Shown: positions 9,024 through 26,796 of the stretch, one piece after another
Position numbering within the stretch: the stretch's first letter is position 1
Layout of the letters: each line of letters starts with the position of its first letter
DNA from: Myxococcales bacterium
Lineage (GTDB): Bacteria; Myxococcota_A; Bradymonadia; UBA7976; UBA1532
Direction of reading: 5' to 3'
DNA: 64,000 nt
Assembly: GCA_020633435.1 (NCBI GenBank)
Contig: JACKDP010000006.1
Coordinates: 372,001-436,000 of the forward strand
Program-made: the position numbers and the translations under genes
Notes under the pieces: generated by a model
What the model saw: only the letters and a program-made list of their open reading frames with translations
Database searches by the model: none
Told to the model about the DNA's origin: nothing

Positions 9024-9929
9024 TCAGGCGGAGGCGGCCTCGGCCAGGGACGGCTCGGCGAAGTGGGCGTCCAGGAACCGCGTGATCGCCAGCCCGATCT
9101 GGGTGGGGTGCTCGATGGGCGCCGTGTGGGTGCCCTCCTCGACCATCAGCAGCTCGCCCTGGGGCAGCATGGCCGCCATCTCCTCGGAGAGGCGGGCCGG
9201 CGTGAAGCGATCCTGCTCGCCGGCGATGACCAGGGCCGGCACGTCGAGCTCGCCCAGGTAGGCGCGGGCGGTGTGCTGCCGCGTCCCGTCCAGCATGGCC
9301 AGGAAGAGCCGCGGATCCATGGCCGACAGGTGCTCCAGGTAGGGCTCGAAGTCGCGCCGGCGGGCCAGATCGGGGTGGATCTCGGTCATGCGGGCCACGT
9401 GGAAGGCCGCCGGCAGCTTGACCAGGCGGTTCCAGGCGCTGCGCATGGCGTTGCCCCCGAGCTTCACGACGCCGCGCAGCAGGGGCAGGGCCCGCTCCAG
9501 GCCGCGGCCATCGTGGAAGGTGGCGACCGGGTTCTCGAAGCTGCCACACATGAGGACGAGCCCGTCGACGCGGGCGCGGTCGCGGTGGGCCAGCTCGAGG
9601 GCGACCTGCACCCCCATGGAGTGGCCGAGGGCGACGGCGTGGCGGGTGCCGAGCACGTCGAGCAGCGCCTTCCAGTCGTCGGCCAGGTGGTGCATGAGCA
9701 CGGCGGCCGGGTCGTGGGGGGCGTCGCTCTGGCCATGGCCGCGCATGTTCAGGTGCACCAGCCGGCCGCGGCCCCGCAGCAGCGGGCGCAGGTACTTCCA
9801 GATGAAGCCGTCGCAGCCGATGCCATCGCAGAGGAGCAGGTCGACGTCCCCCTCGCCCTCGATGTCGTAGACGAGGCGGGTGCCGTCAAAGGACTCGAAC
9901 GTTCCCGTCACCGGGGCAGACTTCAGCAT
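9024..9929 (-). CDS. Alpha/beta-fold hydrolase
   Basis: 301-residue alpha/beta hydrolase. The nucleophile elbow GHSMG is at about residues 102-106. The acid is probably in ALVIAGEQDRFTP, and the catalytic His in EEGTHTAPIEHP. The sequence HLNMRGHGQSD after strand 4 is typical of small esterases, lactonases and haloperoxidase-like enzymes. The stop of the upstream lipoprotein overlaps the start as TGATG; a GTG three bases earlier (9930-9932) is an alternative start. GGAGG is just upstream. It is the last gene of the bactofilin-pyrE operon and converges on the FHA gene with a 12-base gap. Substrate unknown. Confidence 0.85.
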   Translation of the reverse strand: MLKSAPVTGTFESFDGTRLVYDIEGEGDVDLLLCDGIGCDGFIWKYLRPLLRGRGRLVHLNMRGHGQSDAPHDPAAVLMHHLADDWKALLDVLGTRHAVALGHSMGVQVALELAHRDRARVDGLVLMCGSFENPVATFHDGRGLERALPLLRGVVKLGGNAMRSAWNRLVKLPAAFHVARMTEIHPDLARRRDFEPYLEHLSAMDPRLFLAMLDGTRQHTARAYLGELDVPALVIAGEQDRFTPARLSEEMAAMLPQGELLMVEEGTHTAPIEHPTQIGLAITRFLDAHFAEPSLAEAASA

Positions 9930-10531
9930 CACTCGACCCTCCAGCGCAGGTTCACGATGGCCGGTGGCCCCGAGATGCGCAAGTGGATGTCCTCGCCCTC
10001 CGGGCTGGCCGGGAAGATGATCCAGTAGCCGCGGGAGAGGGGATCGGCGTACGGGAAGAACGGGGCCATGTCGGCCAGCTCGTCGTCCGTGAGGCGCTGC
10101 ACGGCGGTGGGGACGATGGCCTCGCCGTTGGCCATGAGGCGGGCGCGCAGCGTCGCCTTCTCGCCGCGGTCGAGGTCGTTCCAGAAGGGATCGTTGGTGA
10201 CGACGGCCGCGAAGAAGCGGACCTCCTCGCCGGCGCGGCTGACCAGGCCGGCGCGCTCGGCGCGAGCCTCCGTCGGGCTCATGCCCAGGCGCTGGGCCCG
10301 CCGGGTGGCGAACGAGGCGGCGAAGGCCGGCGAGAAGAGCGTGGCGCGGACGAAGACGCGGCTCTCGAAGTACTCGTACGTCTCGCCCTTGCGCGTCCAG
10401 GCGGCCAGGGCGGGCTCGTAGGCCGGCGCGGTGGCGTCCTCGGCGAGGCGGAACGGGGCCGTGGGCGGGGCGCCACAGGCTGCCAGGGCGAGGGGGAGCA
10501 GGGCCAGGGTGGCGCGCAGCGCTCGGCTCAT
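9929..10531 (-). CDS. Predicted lipoprotein, unknown function
   Basis: 200 residues with a clear lipoprotein signal ending ALAAC (Cys19). The body has no family I recognise. It includes the aromatic segments YEYFESRVFVRATLFSP and YWIIFPAS and ends with a short beta-rich tail. The start overlaps the stop of pyrE as ATGA and the stop overlaps the hydrolase start as TGATG, so translation is probably coupled. It is likely anchored in the outer or inner membrane facing the periplasm. Confidence 0.7.
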   Translation of the reverse strand: MSRALRATLALLPLALAACGAPPTAPFRLAEDATAPAYEPALAAWTRKGETYEYFESRVFVRATLFSPAFAASFATRRAQRLGMSPTEARAERAGLVSRAGEEVRFFAAVVTNDPFWNDLDRGEKATLRARLMANGEAIVPTAVQRLTDDELADMAPFFPYADPLSRGYWIIFPASPEGEDIHLRISGPPAIVNLRWRVE

Positions 10532-11115
10532 GTCGCCTCCGGGAGGGCCTCGAAGTCGGCGCGGGTGAAGAGGGCGCGGGGCGTGAGGCCGTCGGCGGCC
10601 AGGCGGTCCAGGCCGCCCGCCTGCCGATCCACGATGCAGGCCACGCCGAACGGGCGCAGGCCCTCGCCGCGGACGCGCTGGGCGGCCAGGAGCGTGGAGC
10701 CCCCCGACGTCACCACGTCCTCCAGCAGGACGACGTGGGCGGCGTCAGGCAGGTTGGCCCGGCCCTCGAGGTACGCCTCGGTTCCGTGTGATTTCGGGGA
10801 CTTGCGCACGATGAAGGCCGGCAGGTGGCGGCCGCGCTGCCAGGCCGTGAGGCTGACGGCGGTGGCCAGGGGATCGGCCCCCAGCGTCATGCCGCCGACG
10901 CCCTCGGCGCGCTGGCCCGTCGCGGCCTCGATGGCCTCCACGGCGTCGAGGAGCAGCGCGCCCAGGGCCGCCGCGCCCGCCGGGTGGAGGGCCGTTTGCT
11001 TGCAGTCGACGTAGAAGTCACTGGTGGCGCCGGAGGCGAGGACCACCGGGCCGCGGCGCCACGAGAGGGTGGCCAGGAGGGCCAGCAGCGCCTCGGCGCT
11101 GGGCGCCTGGCTCAC
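10528..11115 (-). CDS. pyrE: Orotate phosphoribosyltransferase
   Basis: 195 residues. It converts orotate and PRPP to OMP in pyrimidine synthesis. The PRPP-binding signature VVLLEDVVTSGGST is at residues 128-141. The flexible catalytic-loop motif FIVRKSPKSHG is at 101-111. DFYVDCKQ near residue 33 and GGMTLGADPLA near 74 are also typical of the family. It starts with GTG at 11113-11115, overlapping the stop of the upstream bactofilin gene as GTGA, and its own stop overlaps the next start as ATGA. A biosynthetic enzyme inside a bactofilin operon is unusual and suggests growth-linked expression. Confidence 0.93.
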   Translation of the reverse strand: MSQAPSAEALLALLATLSWRRGPVVLASGATSDFYVDCKQTALHPAGAAALGALLLDAVEAIEAATGQRAEGVGGMTLGADPLATAVSLTAWQRGRHLPAFIVRKSPKSHGTEAYLEGRANLPDAAHVVLLEDVVTSGGSTLLAAQRVRGEGLRPFGVACIVDRQAGGLDRLAADGLTPRALFTRADFEALPEAT

Positions 11116-11573
11116 GACTCTTCGGCGTTGGCGTCGTCGGCCTCGGCCGGCCGCGGGCGCGCTCCGGCCGCGAGAGCGGGGCGGTGCAGGCGCCTGGCGC
11201 GCACGCGCTCTTCCGGGCGGCGGGCCGGGGCCTCGTCATCGGCCTCGGCCGGCTCCCCCATGTCGATGAGGCCGCGGAAGCGGGCCCCGTCGCGCACGAT
11301 GATGCGGGGCGCGACCAGGTCGCCGACGACCCGGGCCGTGCCGAAGAGCTCGATGGACTCCGAGGCGGTGGCGTTGCCGACGAGGATGCCGCGCACCTCG
11401 AGCCGGGTCACGTCCAGCTCGGCGTCCGCGCGGGCCTTCTCATCAATCTTCAGGGCGCCCTTGAGCTTCAACGAGCCCTCGATGCGGCCGAAGAGATCGA
11501 CGTCCTCGGCGCCCTCGATGCGGCCGGCGACGACGGTGCCGGCGGCGATGACGGTCACGGCCTTGCTCGCCAT
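11112..11573 (-). CDS. Bactofilin (third of three)
   Basis: 153 residues. Residues about 5-105 form the bactofilin right-handed beta-helix, with the repeating hydrophobic/Gly pattern (TVIAAGTVVAGRIEGAED, then DLFGRIEGSLKL) ending in RFRGLIDM. Bactofilins polymerise without nucleotide into membrane-associated filaments that set cell shape or position chromosome and polar proteins. The last 45 residues are a basic, Arg/Ala-rich tail ending in an acidic tip, unlike the other two copies. The gene starts three bases after the stop of the second bactofilin and overlaps pyrE by GTGA. Confidence 0.9.
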   Translation of the reverse strand: MASKAVTVIAAGTVVAGRIEGAEDVDLFGRIEGSLKLKGALKIDEKARADAELDVTRLEVRGILVGNATASESIELFGTARVVGDLVAPRIIVRDGARFRGLIDMGEPAEADDEAPARRPEERVRARRLHRPALAAGARPRPAEADDANAEES

Positions 11574-11576
11574 CGA

Positions 11577-11897
11577 TCAGCGCTCCACGTCCATGTCGAT
11601 GCTGCCCTTGAAGAGGGCGCCGTCGGCGATGAGGATGCGCGGGGAGCGCACATCGCCCACCATGCGGCCCTCGGCCTTGATCTCGACGCGGGCGGTGGCG
11701 GTGACGTTGCCCGTCACTTCGCCGCCGACCTCCACCGAGGCGGCCTCGATGTCGGCCTCGACGGTGGCCGAGTTCTCCACGTAGAGGTTCTCGGTGACCC
11801 CGATGCGGCCCTTCACCTGGCCCTGGATCACGAGGGACTCCACCCCGGTGATCTCGCCGTCCACGGTGATGGAGCTGCCGATGACGGTGTTCGCCAT
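11577..11897 (-). CDS. Bactofilin (second of three)
   Basis: 106 residues, almost purely the bactofilin beta-helix (VIGSSITVDGEITGVES, then LVIQGQVKG, ending FKGSIDMD). GGAGG lies 8 bases before the ATG at 11895-11897. The gene sits 40 bases after the first bactofilin and 3 bases before the third, so the three are co-transcribed. Short tails suggest this is the core polymer subunit, with the flanking copies supplying special termini; this is inference from length only. Confidence 0.9.
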   Translation of the reverse strand: MANTVIGSSITVDGEITGVESLVIQGQVKGRIGVTENLYVENSATVEADIEAASVEVGGEVTGNVTATARVEIKAEGRMVGDVRSPRILIADGALFKGSIDMDVER

Positions 11898-11937
11898 TGT
11901 CCCTGTCCCTCCGGCCTGTCCGGCCAGGCTGGCCGGC

Positions 11938-12291
11938 CTAGCGGCGCCGGTTCCCGGTGTTGGCCCGCGGCGCGTCGAGCGCCGGGACCTCGAAGTCCAT
12001 CTGGACGCGGCCCTTGAAGTGGGCCCCGTCGGCCACGACGAGGCGCGGGGTGGCGACGTCGCCCACCAGCACCGCGCCGGCCTCGACCACGAGGCTGTCG
12101 CCGGCGGTGACCTCGCCGATCACGCGGCCCTGCACCGTCACGGCGGCGGCGTCGACGGACGCGCTCACCCGGGCGCCCGGGGCGACGTGGAGATCCCGAG
12201 AGATCTGGATGGCGCCTTCGACGCGGCCCTGCACCTCGAGATCTTCGTCTCCGGTGATGGTGCCGCGGATGCTGATGCCCGGACCGATCAT
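11938..12291 (-). CDS. Bactofilin (first of three)
   Basis: About 117 residues from the ATG at 12289-12291, which has GGAGAG at good spacing. A start 39 bases further upstream (12330) lacks a ribosome site. The beta-helix pattern is clear (GISIRGTITGDED, then LEVQGRVEG, then VVEAGAVLVGDV, ending FKGRVQMDF). A short C-terminal tail of about 15 residues ends in NRRR. First gene of an overlapping operon: three bactofilins, pyrE, lipoprotein, hydrolase. Confidence 0.88.
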   Translation of the reverse strand: MIGPGISIRGTITGDEDLEVQGRVEGAIQISRDLHVAPGARVSASVDAAAVTVQGRVIGEVTAGDSLVVEAGAVLVGDVATPRLVVADGAHFKGRVQMDFEVPALDAPRANTGNRRR

Positions 12292-12385
12292 CGCTGCTTC
12301 TCTCCGCGCGGGTGGCGTGGCTGGCTTCATAAGCCCGGAGCGCCCGGGGTGTCAACGCGCCTGACCAGCGGCGGCGCCAGCCGCC

Positions 12386-12913
12386 TCAGGTGCCCGTGGC
12401 CTCGGCCACCTCGGCGCGCTCCAGCGCCACGGCGACCTCGGGGGTGAAGGTGCCGCCCGCGACGGCGAGGGCCACCGGGCGGCCCCGCGCGGGGACCCAG
12501 AGGCCCCGCTGCCAGGGCTGGCTGAAGAACGTCTCGTGGAGGGCGACCTCGTCGGGCCCGGGGCGGCGCTCCTCGTCGGGCACCCCCAGGTACCAGCCGA
12601 CGATCTCCGCCCCCGAGAAGTGGTAGGTGAGGCCGGCGGTGGCGGCCTTCCACTGCACCCGCAGGTAGCGGCTGAACTCCCCGACGTCGACGACGTGGGT
12701 CCCGGCGAGGAACCCTTCGACTTCGATGTACGGCGCGCGGGTGTCCGGATCGAGGAAGCGGCGGCCGGCCAGGAGGCCCCCCGCCATGCGGTCGTCACGC
12801 CAGCCGGCGTTGAACCGCAGCTCTTCCAGGACATCCGGGAACACGTAGATCGCCGGCGCGGGCTCGGCGGCCTCCCGCGTGGAAGGCCGGGGCTTGGGTA
12901 CGGGCTCGTTCAC
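12386..12913 (-). CDS. Degenerate MPN/JAB-domain-like protein
   Basis: About 175 residues from a GTG at 12911-12913. A TTG at 12949 is possible, and neither has a clear ribosome site, so the start is uncertain. After a Pro-rich leader, the body follows the MPN/JAB1 layout: MAGGLLAGRRF, then YIEVEGFLAG, then IVGWYLGVPDEE, then PDEVALHETFF. In active JAMM peptidases the third element is VGWYHSHP and the zinc is held by a Glu, two His and an Asp. Here both histidines are replaced, and the N-terminal Glu is not at its usual place; only the Asp-like position remains. It is probably a non-catalytic MPN scaffold. It is divergent from the giant MopE lipoprotein gene across a 108-base promoter region. 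Confidence 0.6.
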   Translation of the reverse strand: MNEPVPKPRPSTREAAEPAPAIYVFPDVLEELRFNAGWRDDRMAGGLLAGRRFLDPDTRAPYIEVEGFLAGTHVVDVGEFSRYLRVQWKAATAGLTYHFSGAEIVGWYLGVPDEERRPGPDEVALHETFFSQPWQRGLWVPARGRPVALAVAGGTFTPEVAVALERAEVAEATGT

Positions 12914-12948
12914 GGGGGTTGGGATCGCACAATCGGCCGGGATGTACA

Positions 12949-12962
12949 AGCCCGCGCGGGCT
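12949..12962. repeat. Perfect 14-bp palindrome between divergent genes
   Basis: AGCCCGCGCGGGCT reads the same on both strands. It lies in the 108-base gap between the MPN-like gene (minus) and the MopE lipoprotein gene (plus). A TATGAT -10-like hexamer for the plus gene is at 12986-12991. It could be a repressor operator acting on both promoters. In DNA this GC-rich, short GC palindromes also arise by chance. Confidence 0.35.
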
Positions 12963-13021
12963 GGCACCCACGGTCCCGGCCCGCGTATGATCCAGGGGAA
13001 CCACGGGGGACTGGAGACGGC

Positions 13022-22512
<9,491 letters not shown>

Positions 22513-22595
22513 TCGTTGATCGGCGAGATTCCCGTTGCAGAACGAGGGGATGGGGCCAGCGGTCGCCCCACCGCGCCCGCGCGCCGGGGGCCCGC

Positions 22596-22624
22596 GTGAC
22601 TTCCCGGCGGTTTCAAGCTAGAAC
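22596..22624 (+). promoter_or_regulatory. Possible sigma-70-type promoter for the PEGA kinase
   Basis: GTGACT at 22596-22601 (four of six) and TAGAAC at 22619-22624 (four of six) are 17 bases apart in the 157-base gap after the MopE gene. They give a predicted transcript start near 22630, about 40 bases before the kinase ATG. The match is moderate. Confidence 0.4.
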
Positions 22625-22669
22625 GCTGCACAGTGGGCGCACCACCGCGCCCTCGGCCCGGACGAGGTG

Positions 22670-24502
22670 ATGGAGCAGTCCGGCAGCCCCAACTTCGGTC
22701 GCTACCGGCTCCTGCGCCGCCTGGGCCAGGGGGGCATGGCCGAGGTGTATCTGGCCGAGGTGGCCGGCCTCGGGCAGTTCCGCAAGCGCATCGCCATCAA
22801 GCGCCTGCTGCCGCACTACGCCGCCAACGAGCGGTTCGTGTCGATGCTGCGCGACGAGGCCAAGATCGCCGCCGCCATCCGCCACCCGCATGTGGCCGCG
22901 GTGCTCGACTTCGGCGAGGTCGAGGGCCAGCACTACATCGCCATGGAGTACATCCACGGCGTCGACCTGGCGACGGTCCTGCGCACCCTGCGTGACCGCG
23001 ACCAGCTCATGCCCATCGCGGCCGCTGTCTACGTCGCCCGCTGCGTCGCCGAGGGCCTCGAGGCCGCCCACACCCTGCGCGACGCCTCCACGGGCAAGGC
23101 CCTGGCCGTCATCCACCGCGACGTCAGCCCCCACAACATCCTGGTGTCGTTCGAAGGCGCCGTGAAGCTCATCGACTTCGGCGTCGCCAAGGCCGAGAAC
23201 AACAGCACCAAGACCCGCAGCGGCGTCATCAAGGGCAAGCTGCAGTACATGAGCCCCGAGCAGGCCCAGGCCCACGAGGTCGACGGCCGCTCCGACGTCT
23301 TCTCCCTCGGGATGACGCTCTACAAGCTGCTCACGGGGCGCCTGCCGTTCACCGGCCGCAACGAGTACCAGATCTACGACCAGATCCTGCGCAAGGAGCC
23401 CTCGCCCCCGCGGGCGTTCGTGCCCGAGCTGCCCGAGCGCATCGACGCCGTCGTCACCCGCGCGCTGCGCAAGGACCCCGAGCGCCGCTTCCAGAGCGCC
23501 GCCGAGATGGCCCGCGTCCTCCAACTCAGCCTCTGGGACGTCGATCCCGAGTACGGCCCCCACGAGCTGGCGGCGCTCCTCCAGGAGATCGCCCCCTCCA
23601 GCGCCGACTACGACCCCGAGGTCGACGACGACTTCGGCACCCAGGACTCGAGCCCGCTGCCCGAGGTGGCCCCGCTCGCCGACGAAGAGGTCGACCGCCT
23701 CACGCGCGTCGGCCCGGCCGTGCCCGACGAGGAGCCGGAGCTCCACGAGACGCAGGCGATGGCCGTCATCGACGGCCCGGACCTCGAGGCCATGCCCGCC
23801 ACCGAGGTGGTCGTCACCGGCGACACCTGGGATGAGAGCCGCATCGACACCTTCCACGGCGCCGTGACCCAGATCCACATGGCCGCCGAGGAGCCGCCCC
23901 CGCCGCCGGAGGCCACGGCGACGACGGCGGAGCGCGCGGTGCCTGCCCAGCCGTCCCGCCGGGGGGCCTGGGTCCTGTTCCTCGTCCTGCTCAGCGGCAT
24001 CGCCGGCGCGGTCTTCTTCCTGGCGTTGCACCCCGAGGATCCCCCCCGGCCTGCCGACGCCGAGCTGCGCCCGGCCGTCGTCCTGCCCGACGCGGCCCGC
24101 GCCGCCCCCGCGCCAGACGCGGCCCGCGGATCCTCGACGACGCAGCCGTCGCGGACGCCGCCCCGCTGGCGAGCCCCTGACGCCGCCGCCGATCCGCCCG
24201 TCGCCGACGCCGCGCCGCCCCCGCCGCCGACGCCGAGGCCGCCCCGACGCCGCCGCCGCCGCCCCACGACCCGCGCCATCCAGCAGCGCCGCGCCCAGCA
24301 GGGCTACCTCACCGTCTCGGCGCTGCCCTGGGCGAACGTCGAGGTGGACGGCCGCCGCCTGCGCAGCCGCACGCCCATCCGCCGCCACCCCCTCCCGCCG
24401 GGCAGCCACCTGGTGCGGCTGGTGGGCCCCGATGGCCAGAGCTGGTCCAAGCGCGTCGTGGTGCGGGGGGGCAAGGAGACGACGCTGGGGCACAAGTTCT
24501 AG
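22670..24502 (+). CDS. Ser/Thr protein kinase with transmembrane segment and C-terminal PEGA domain
   Basis: 610 residues (ATG 22670; a GTG three bases earlier is possible). The kinase domain covers about residues 10-275. It has a Gly-rich loop GQGGMAEVY, Lys44 in AIKRLL, HRD at 149-151 followed by VSPHN, and DFG at 169-171 with the APE-like element MSPEQ. The second residue after HRD is Ser in place of the usual Lys (HRDVSPHN); this is common in myxobacterial Pkn proteins. An acidic juxtamembrane region precedes a single membrane helix at about 431-453 (WVLFLVLLSGIAGAVFFLAL). The extracytoplasmic end is a Pro/Ala linker, an Arg-rich patch and a PEGA module (LTVSALPWANVEVDG, then LPPGSHLVRL) that may bind the cell wall or surface layer. 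Likely signals from the envelope to FHA-type readers. Confidence 0.92.
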   Translation: MEQSGSPNFGRYRLLRRLGQGGMAEVYLAEVAGLGQFRKRIAIKRLLPHYAANERFVSMLRDEAKIAAAIRHPHVAAVLDFGEVEGQHYIAMEYIHGVDLATVLRTLRDRDQLMPIAAAVYVARCVAEGLEAAHTLRDASTGKALAVIHRDVSPHNILVSFEGAVKLIDFGVAKAENNSTKTRSGVIKGKLQYMSPEQAQAHEVDGRSDVFSLGMTLYKLLTGRLPFTGRNEYQIYDQILRKEPSPPRAFVPELPERIDAVVTRALRKDPERRFQSAAEMARVLQLSLWDVDPEYGPHELAALLQEIAPSSADYDPEVDDDFGTQDSSPLPEVAPLADEEVDRLTRVGPAVPDEEPELHETQAMAVIDGPDLEAMPATEVVVTGDTWDESRIDTFHGAVTQIHMAAEEPPPPPEATATTAERAVPAQPSRRGAWVLFLVLLSGIAGAVFFLALHPEDPPRPADAELRPAVVLPDAARAAPAPDAARGSSTTQPSRTPPRWRAPDAAADPPVADAAPPPPPTPRPPRRRRRRPTTRAIQQRRAQQGYLTVSALPWANVEVDGRRLRSRTPIRRHPLPPGSHLVRLVGPDGQSWSKRVVVRGGKETTLGHKF

Positions 24503-24577
24503 CGCGGATGCTGCGCCGCACAGCGCCCCGGGGCGGCGTGTTGCATCGCAGCAAGGATCGACGCTAGCCTCCGGATC

Positions 24578-25950
24578 ATGAAGATCATCGCCTTGCTGCT
24601 GGTGCTCAGTCCTGCCGCCGCCTCCGCGGACTGGCGCAGCGTCACGGCCGGGGGCGTGGACGCCCGGCTGGCCGTGCCTGCTGCCCCCGGGCCGCGCCCC
24701 CTCTTCGTCATCCTGCACGGCTGCGCCCAGAGCAACACCGCGCTCGAGCAGCACGGGCAGCTCGGCGAGCTGGCCGACGCGGCGGGCGTGGTCATCGCCC
24801 TGCCGCGGGTGCCGGGCGGCGGCGTCCTGGCCGGCTGCTGGGACTACTACGGCGCCGCCCACCAGCGCGGCGCCCGGCACTCACGGCCCGCTGCTGGCCT
24901 TCACCGAGGCGCTGCTCGCCGATCCCGACCTGGCCATCGACCCGGCCCGCGTCTACCTCGGCGGCCTGTCCTCGGGCGCCGGCCAGGCCCTCGTGACGGG
25001 CTGTCTGGCCCCCGACGTCTTCGCGGGCATCGCCGTCGCCGGCGGGCCCGGCCTGGGCACCGAGGCCAGCGCCATCGGGGGTGTCGCGACCACGGCCCCG
25101 GCCGTGGCCGACCTCTGCGCCCGCCTCGCCGGCCCCCACGCGGCGGCCCTCGCCGGTCAGCGCGCCGCCATCGTGGTCGGCGATCGCGACTTCATCGTGG
25201 CCCAGGGCTACGCCCCGGTGAACGCCGAGGGGCTGGCGACGGCCTACCGCGCCACCCCTGCGGGCACGGCCCCCCTCGATCCGGGGGAGGTCCGCCTGTG
25301 GATGGACGCCAGCGGCCCCCGCGTCGCCCTCTTGACCGTCCCCGGCCTCGACCACGCCTGGCCGGGCGGCGCGGGGGAGGGGCCCACCCTCGAGTTCGTC
25401 GCCCGCGGCGGCCTCGACTTCGCGGCGTGGAGCCTCGCCTTCTTCGGCGGGCCGGCCCGGGCCGCCCGTCGACGACCAGCCGCCGACGGATCCGCCCGAT
25501 CCGCCCGTGGATCCCCCGGCCGAGGTGGCGTGCCCGACGCCCGCGGGCGTCGTCGACACGCTCGTCGGCCACACGCTGCGCCTGGGGGTCTACCCGGGCG
25601 GGTATGGCGTCGCCGATGCTACCTACCTGGAGCTCTTCAACGCGTTCGGCGTCCAGACGCCGTTCCCCCTGTACCCGGGGCCTGACGACACCTGGTACCT
25701 GGCCGCCGATCATGTGCCCTGCGACGAGGCCGAGGCGCCCACCGATCCGCCGGCAGCGAGCGACCCCGACGCGGCGCCGCGCCCGGACGCTGCCCCGGCG
25801 GGCAGCGACGCCGACGCCGGGGCACCGGCCGACGCCCCGGCCGGCAGCGACGCCGCCGGTGGCTGCCGCGCCACGCCGGGCGGCGGCGACCTGAGCCTGT
25901 TCGGGTGGTTGTTCGCGCTCGGGCTGGCCTGGCGCCGCCTACGGCGCTGA
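24578..25950 (+). CDS. Secreted PHB-depolymerase-type esterase with MYXO-CTERM-like tail (two frameshifts)
   Basis: The coding path runs through three frames. It starts at ATG 24578 (signal peptide ending ASA, then FVILHGCAQS). It shifts at about 24865-24890 into the frame carrying YLGGLSSGAGQAL, the GxSxG nucleophile box, and VPGLDHAWPGG, the catalytic His region. It shifts again at about 25445-25470 into the frame carrying a Pro/Asp linker, LGVYPGGYGVADATYLELF, and the C-terminus. The fold is that of esterase_phd/PHB depolymerase-like enzymes, cleaving polyhydroxyalkanoate or feruloyl-type esters outside the cell. The tail has a Cys followed by a short hydrophobic helix and an Arg-rich end (GGCRATP, then FGWLFALGLAWRRLRR), as in MYXO-CTERM sorting signals. 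Each shift fits one extra base; sequencing error is more likely than decay. Its end overlaps the convergent gene by 12 bases. Confidence 0.72.
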
Positions 25951-26796
25951 CACCGGCGCGTCCTTCAGGGCCTTGAGCGCCGCGTCGATCTCGCCGCTCA
26001 TGCACAGGTTGTCGAGGAACCCCCGGCCGCGAGCGCGCTTGAGATCCGGGACGGCCGCGCCATCCCCCCACGCCCCCAGCGCCTCCGCCGCCTTGCGCCG
26101 CCGCTCGCAGTCACCCACGCGCAAGTCCTTGCGCAGCGAGGCAAATCGGGCCGGCTTCGCCTCCGCCGCCCCGGCCTTCTCAAGGGCCTCCACCGCCCGC
26201 CAGCGCGCGCGCAACCCCCCCTCGGCGGCCACGGTCAGCAGCGTCGGCCCGGCCCCTGCCGCCAGCGGCCCGGCCAGCAGGCCCACGGCCTCCTCCCCGT
26301 CGCGCTGATCGAGGGCCTCCACCACGGCGGGCAGCACCCGCACGTCGAGCGCGAGCGTGGCGTCATCGACGAGGGCCGCGGCCAGGTCGGCGAGCCCCGC
26401 GGACACCTGCTCCGTCGCCAGCCGCGCCAGGCCGCGCCGCAGCAGCCGCTGGGCCGGCACCCCGGCGTCGGGGTGGGCCGTCAGCCAGCTCAGCGCGGCG
26501 GCGGGGCTCTGGTCGAGCAGGGCGTCCACGTCCGCCAGCGAGCCGGTGTCCTGGACGGGCTCCGCCTCGGTGGGCGGGGCGGGCGCCGCCGTCACGGGGG
26601 CCACCTCGGCCACCGGGGCCGGCGCCGGGGGCGCGTCGCTGCGCCGGACGAGCGACCCGGCCGCCATGCCCACCACCGAGGCAGACGCCGCCCACCGCCA
26701 CGGGCACATGCCACGGCGGCCGGCGCGGCGGCGGCGGCCACCCACCACAGGCAGCGGCCGCGGCGTGGCGGGGCTGCCGTGGCCGGCGCCGCCCAC
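25939..26796 (-). CDS. C-terminal part of Ser/Thr kinase (separated from it by a frameshift)
   Basis: This frame continues the kinase of 26592-27626 after a one-base shift at about 26690-26745. From about base 26710 downwards it encodes a membrane helix (WAASASVVGMAAGSLV). A Pro/Ala-rich linker follows, then about 200 residues of alpha-helical, HEAT- or TPR-like repeats (AAALSWLTAHPDAG, then GLADLAAALVDDATLALDV, then RRKAAEALGAWGDG). It ends in a Cys-containing helix (FLDNLCMSGEIDAALKALKD). Read as one protein the whole gene (25939-27626) would be a single-pass kinase of about 560 residues with an extracytoplasmic helical sensor. The GTG at 26796 is only the first possible start in this frame and is probably not used. 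If the shift were real, this part would be untranslated. Confidence 0.55.
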   Translation of the reverse strand: MGGAGHGSPATPRPLPVVGGRRRRAGRRGMCPWRWAASASVVGMAAGSLVRRSDAPPAPAPVAEVAPVTAAPAPPTEAEPVQDTGSLADVDALLDQSPAAALSWLTAHPDAGVPAQRLLRRGLARLATEQVSAGLADLAAALVDDATLALDVRVLPAVVEALDQRDGEEAVGLLAGPLAAGAGPTLLTVAAEGGLRARWRAVEALEKAGAAEAKPARFASLRKDLRVGDCERRRKAAEALGAWGDGAAVPDLKRARGRGFLDNLCMSGEIDAALKALKDAPVSAP

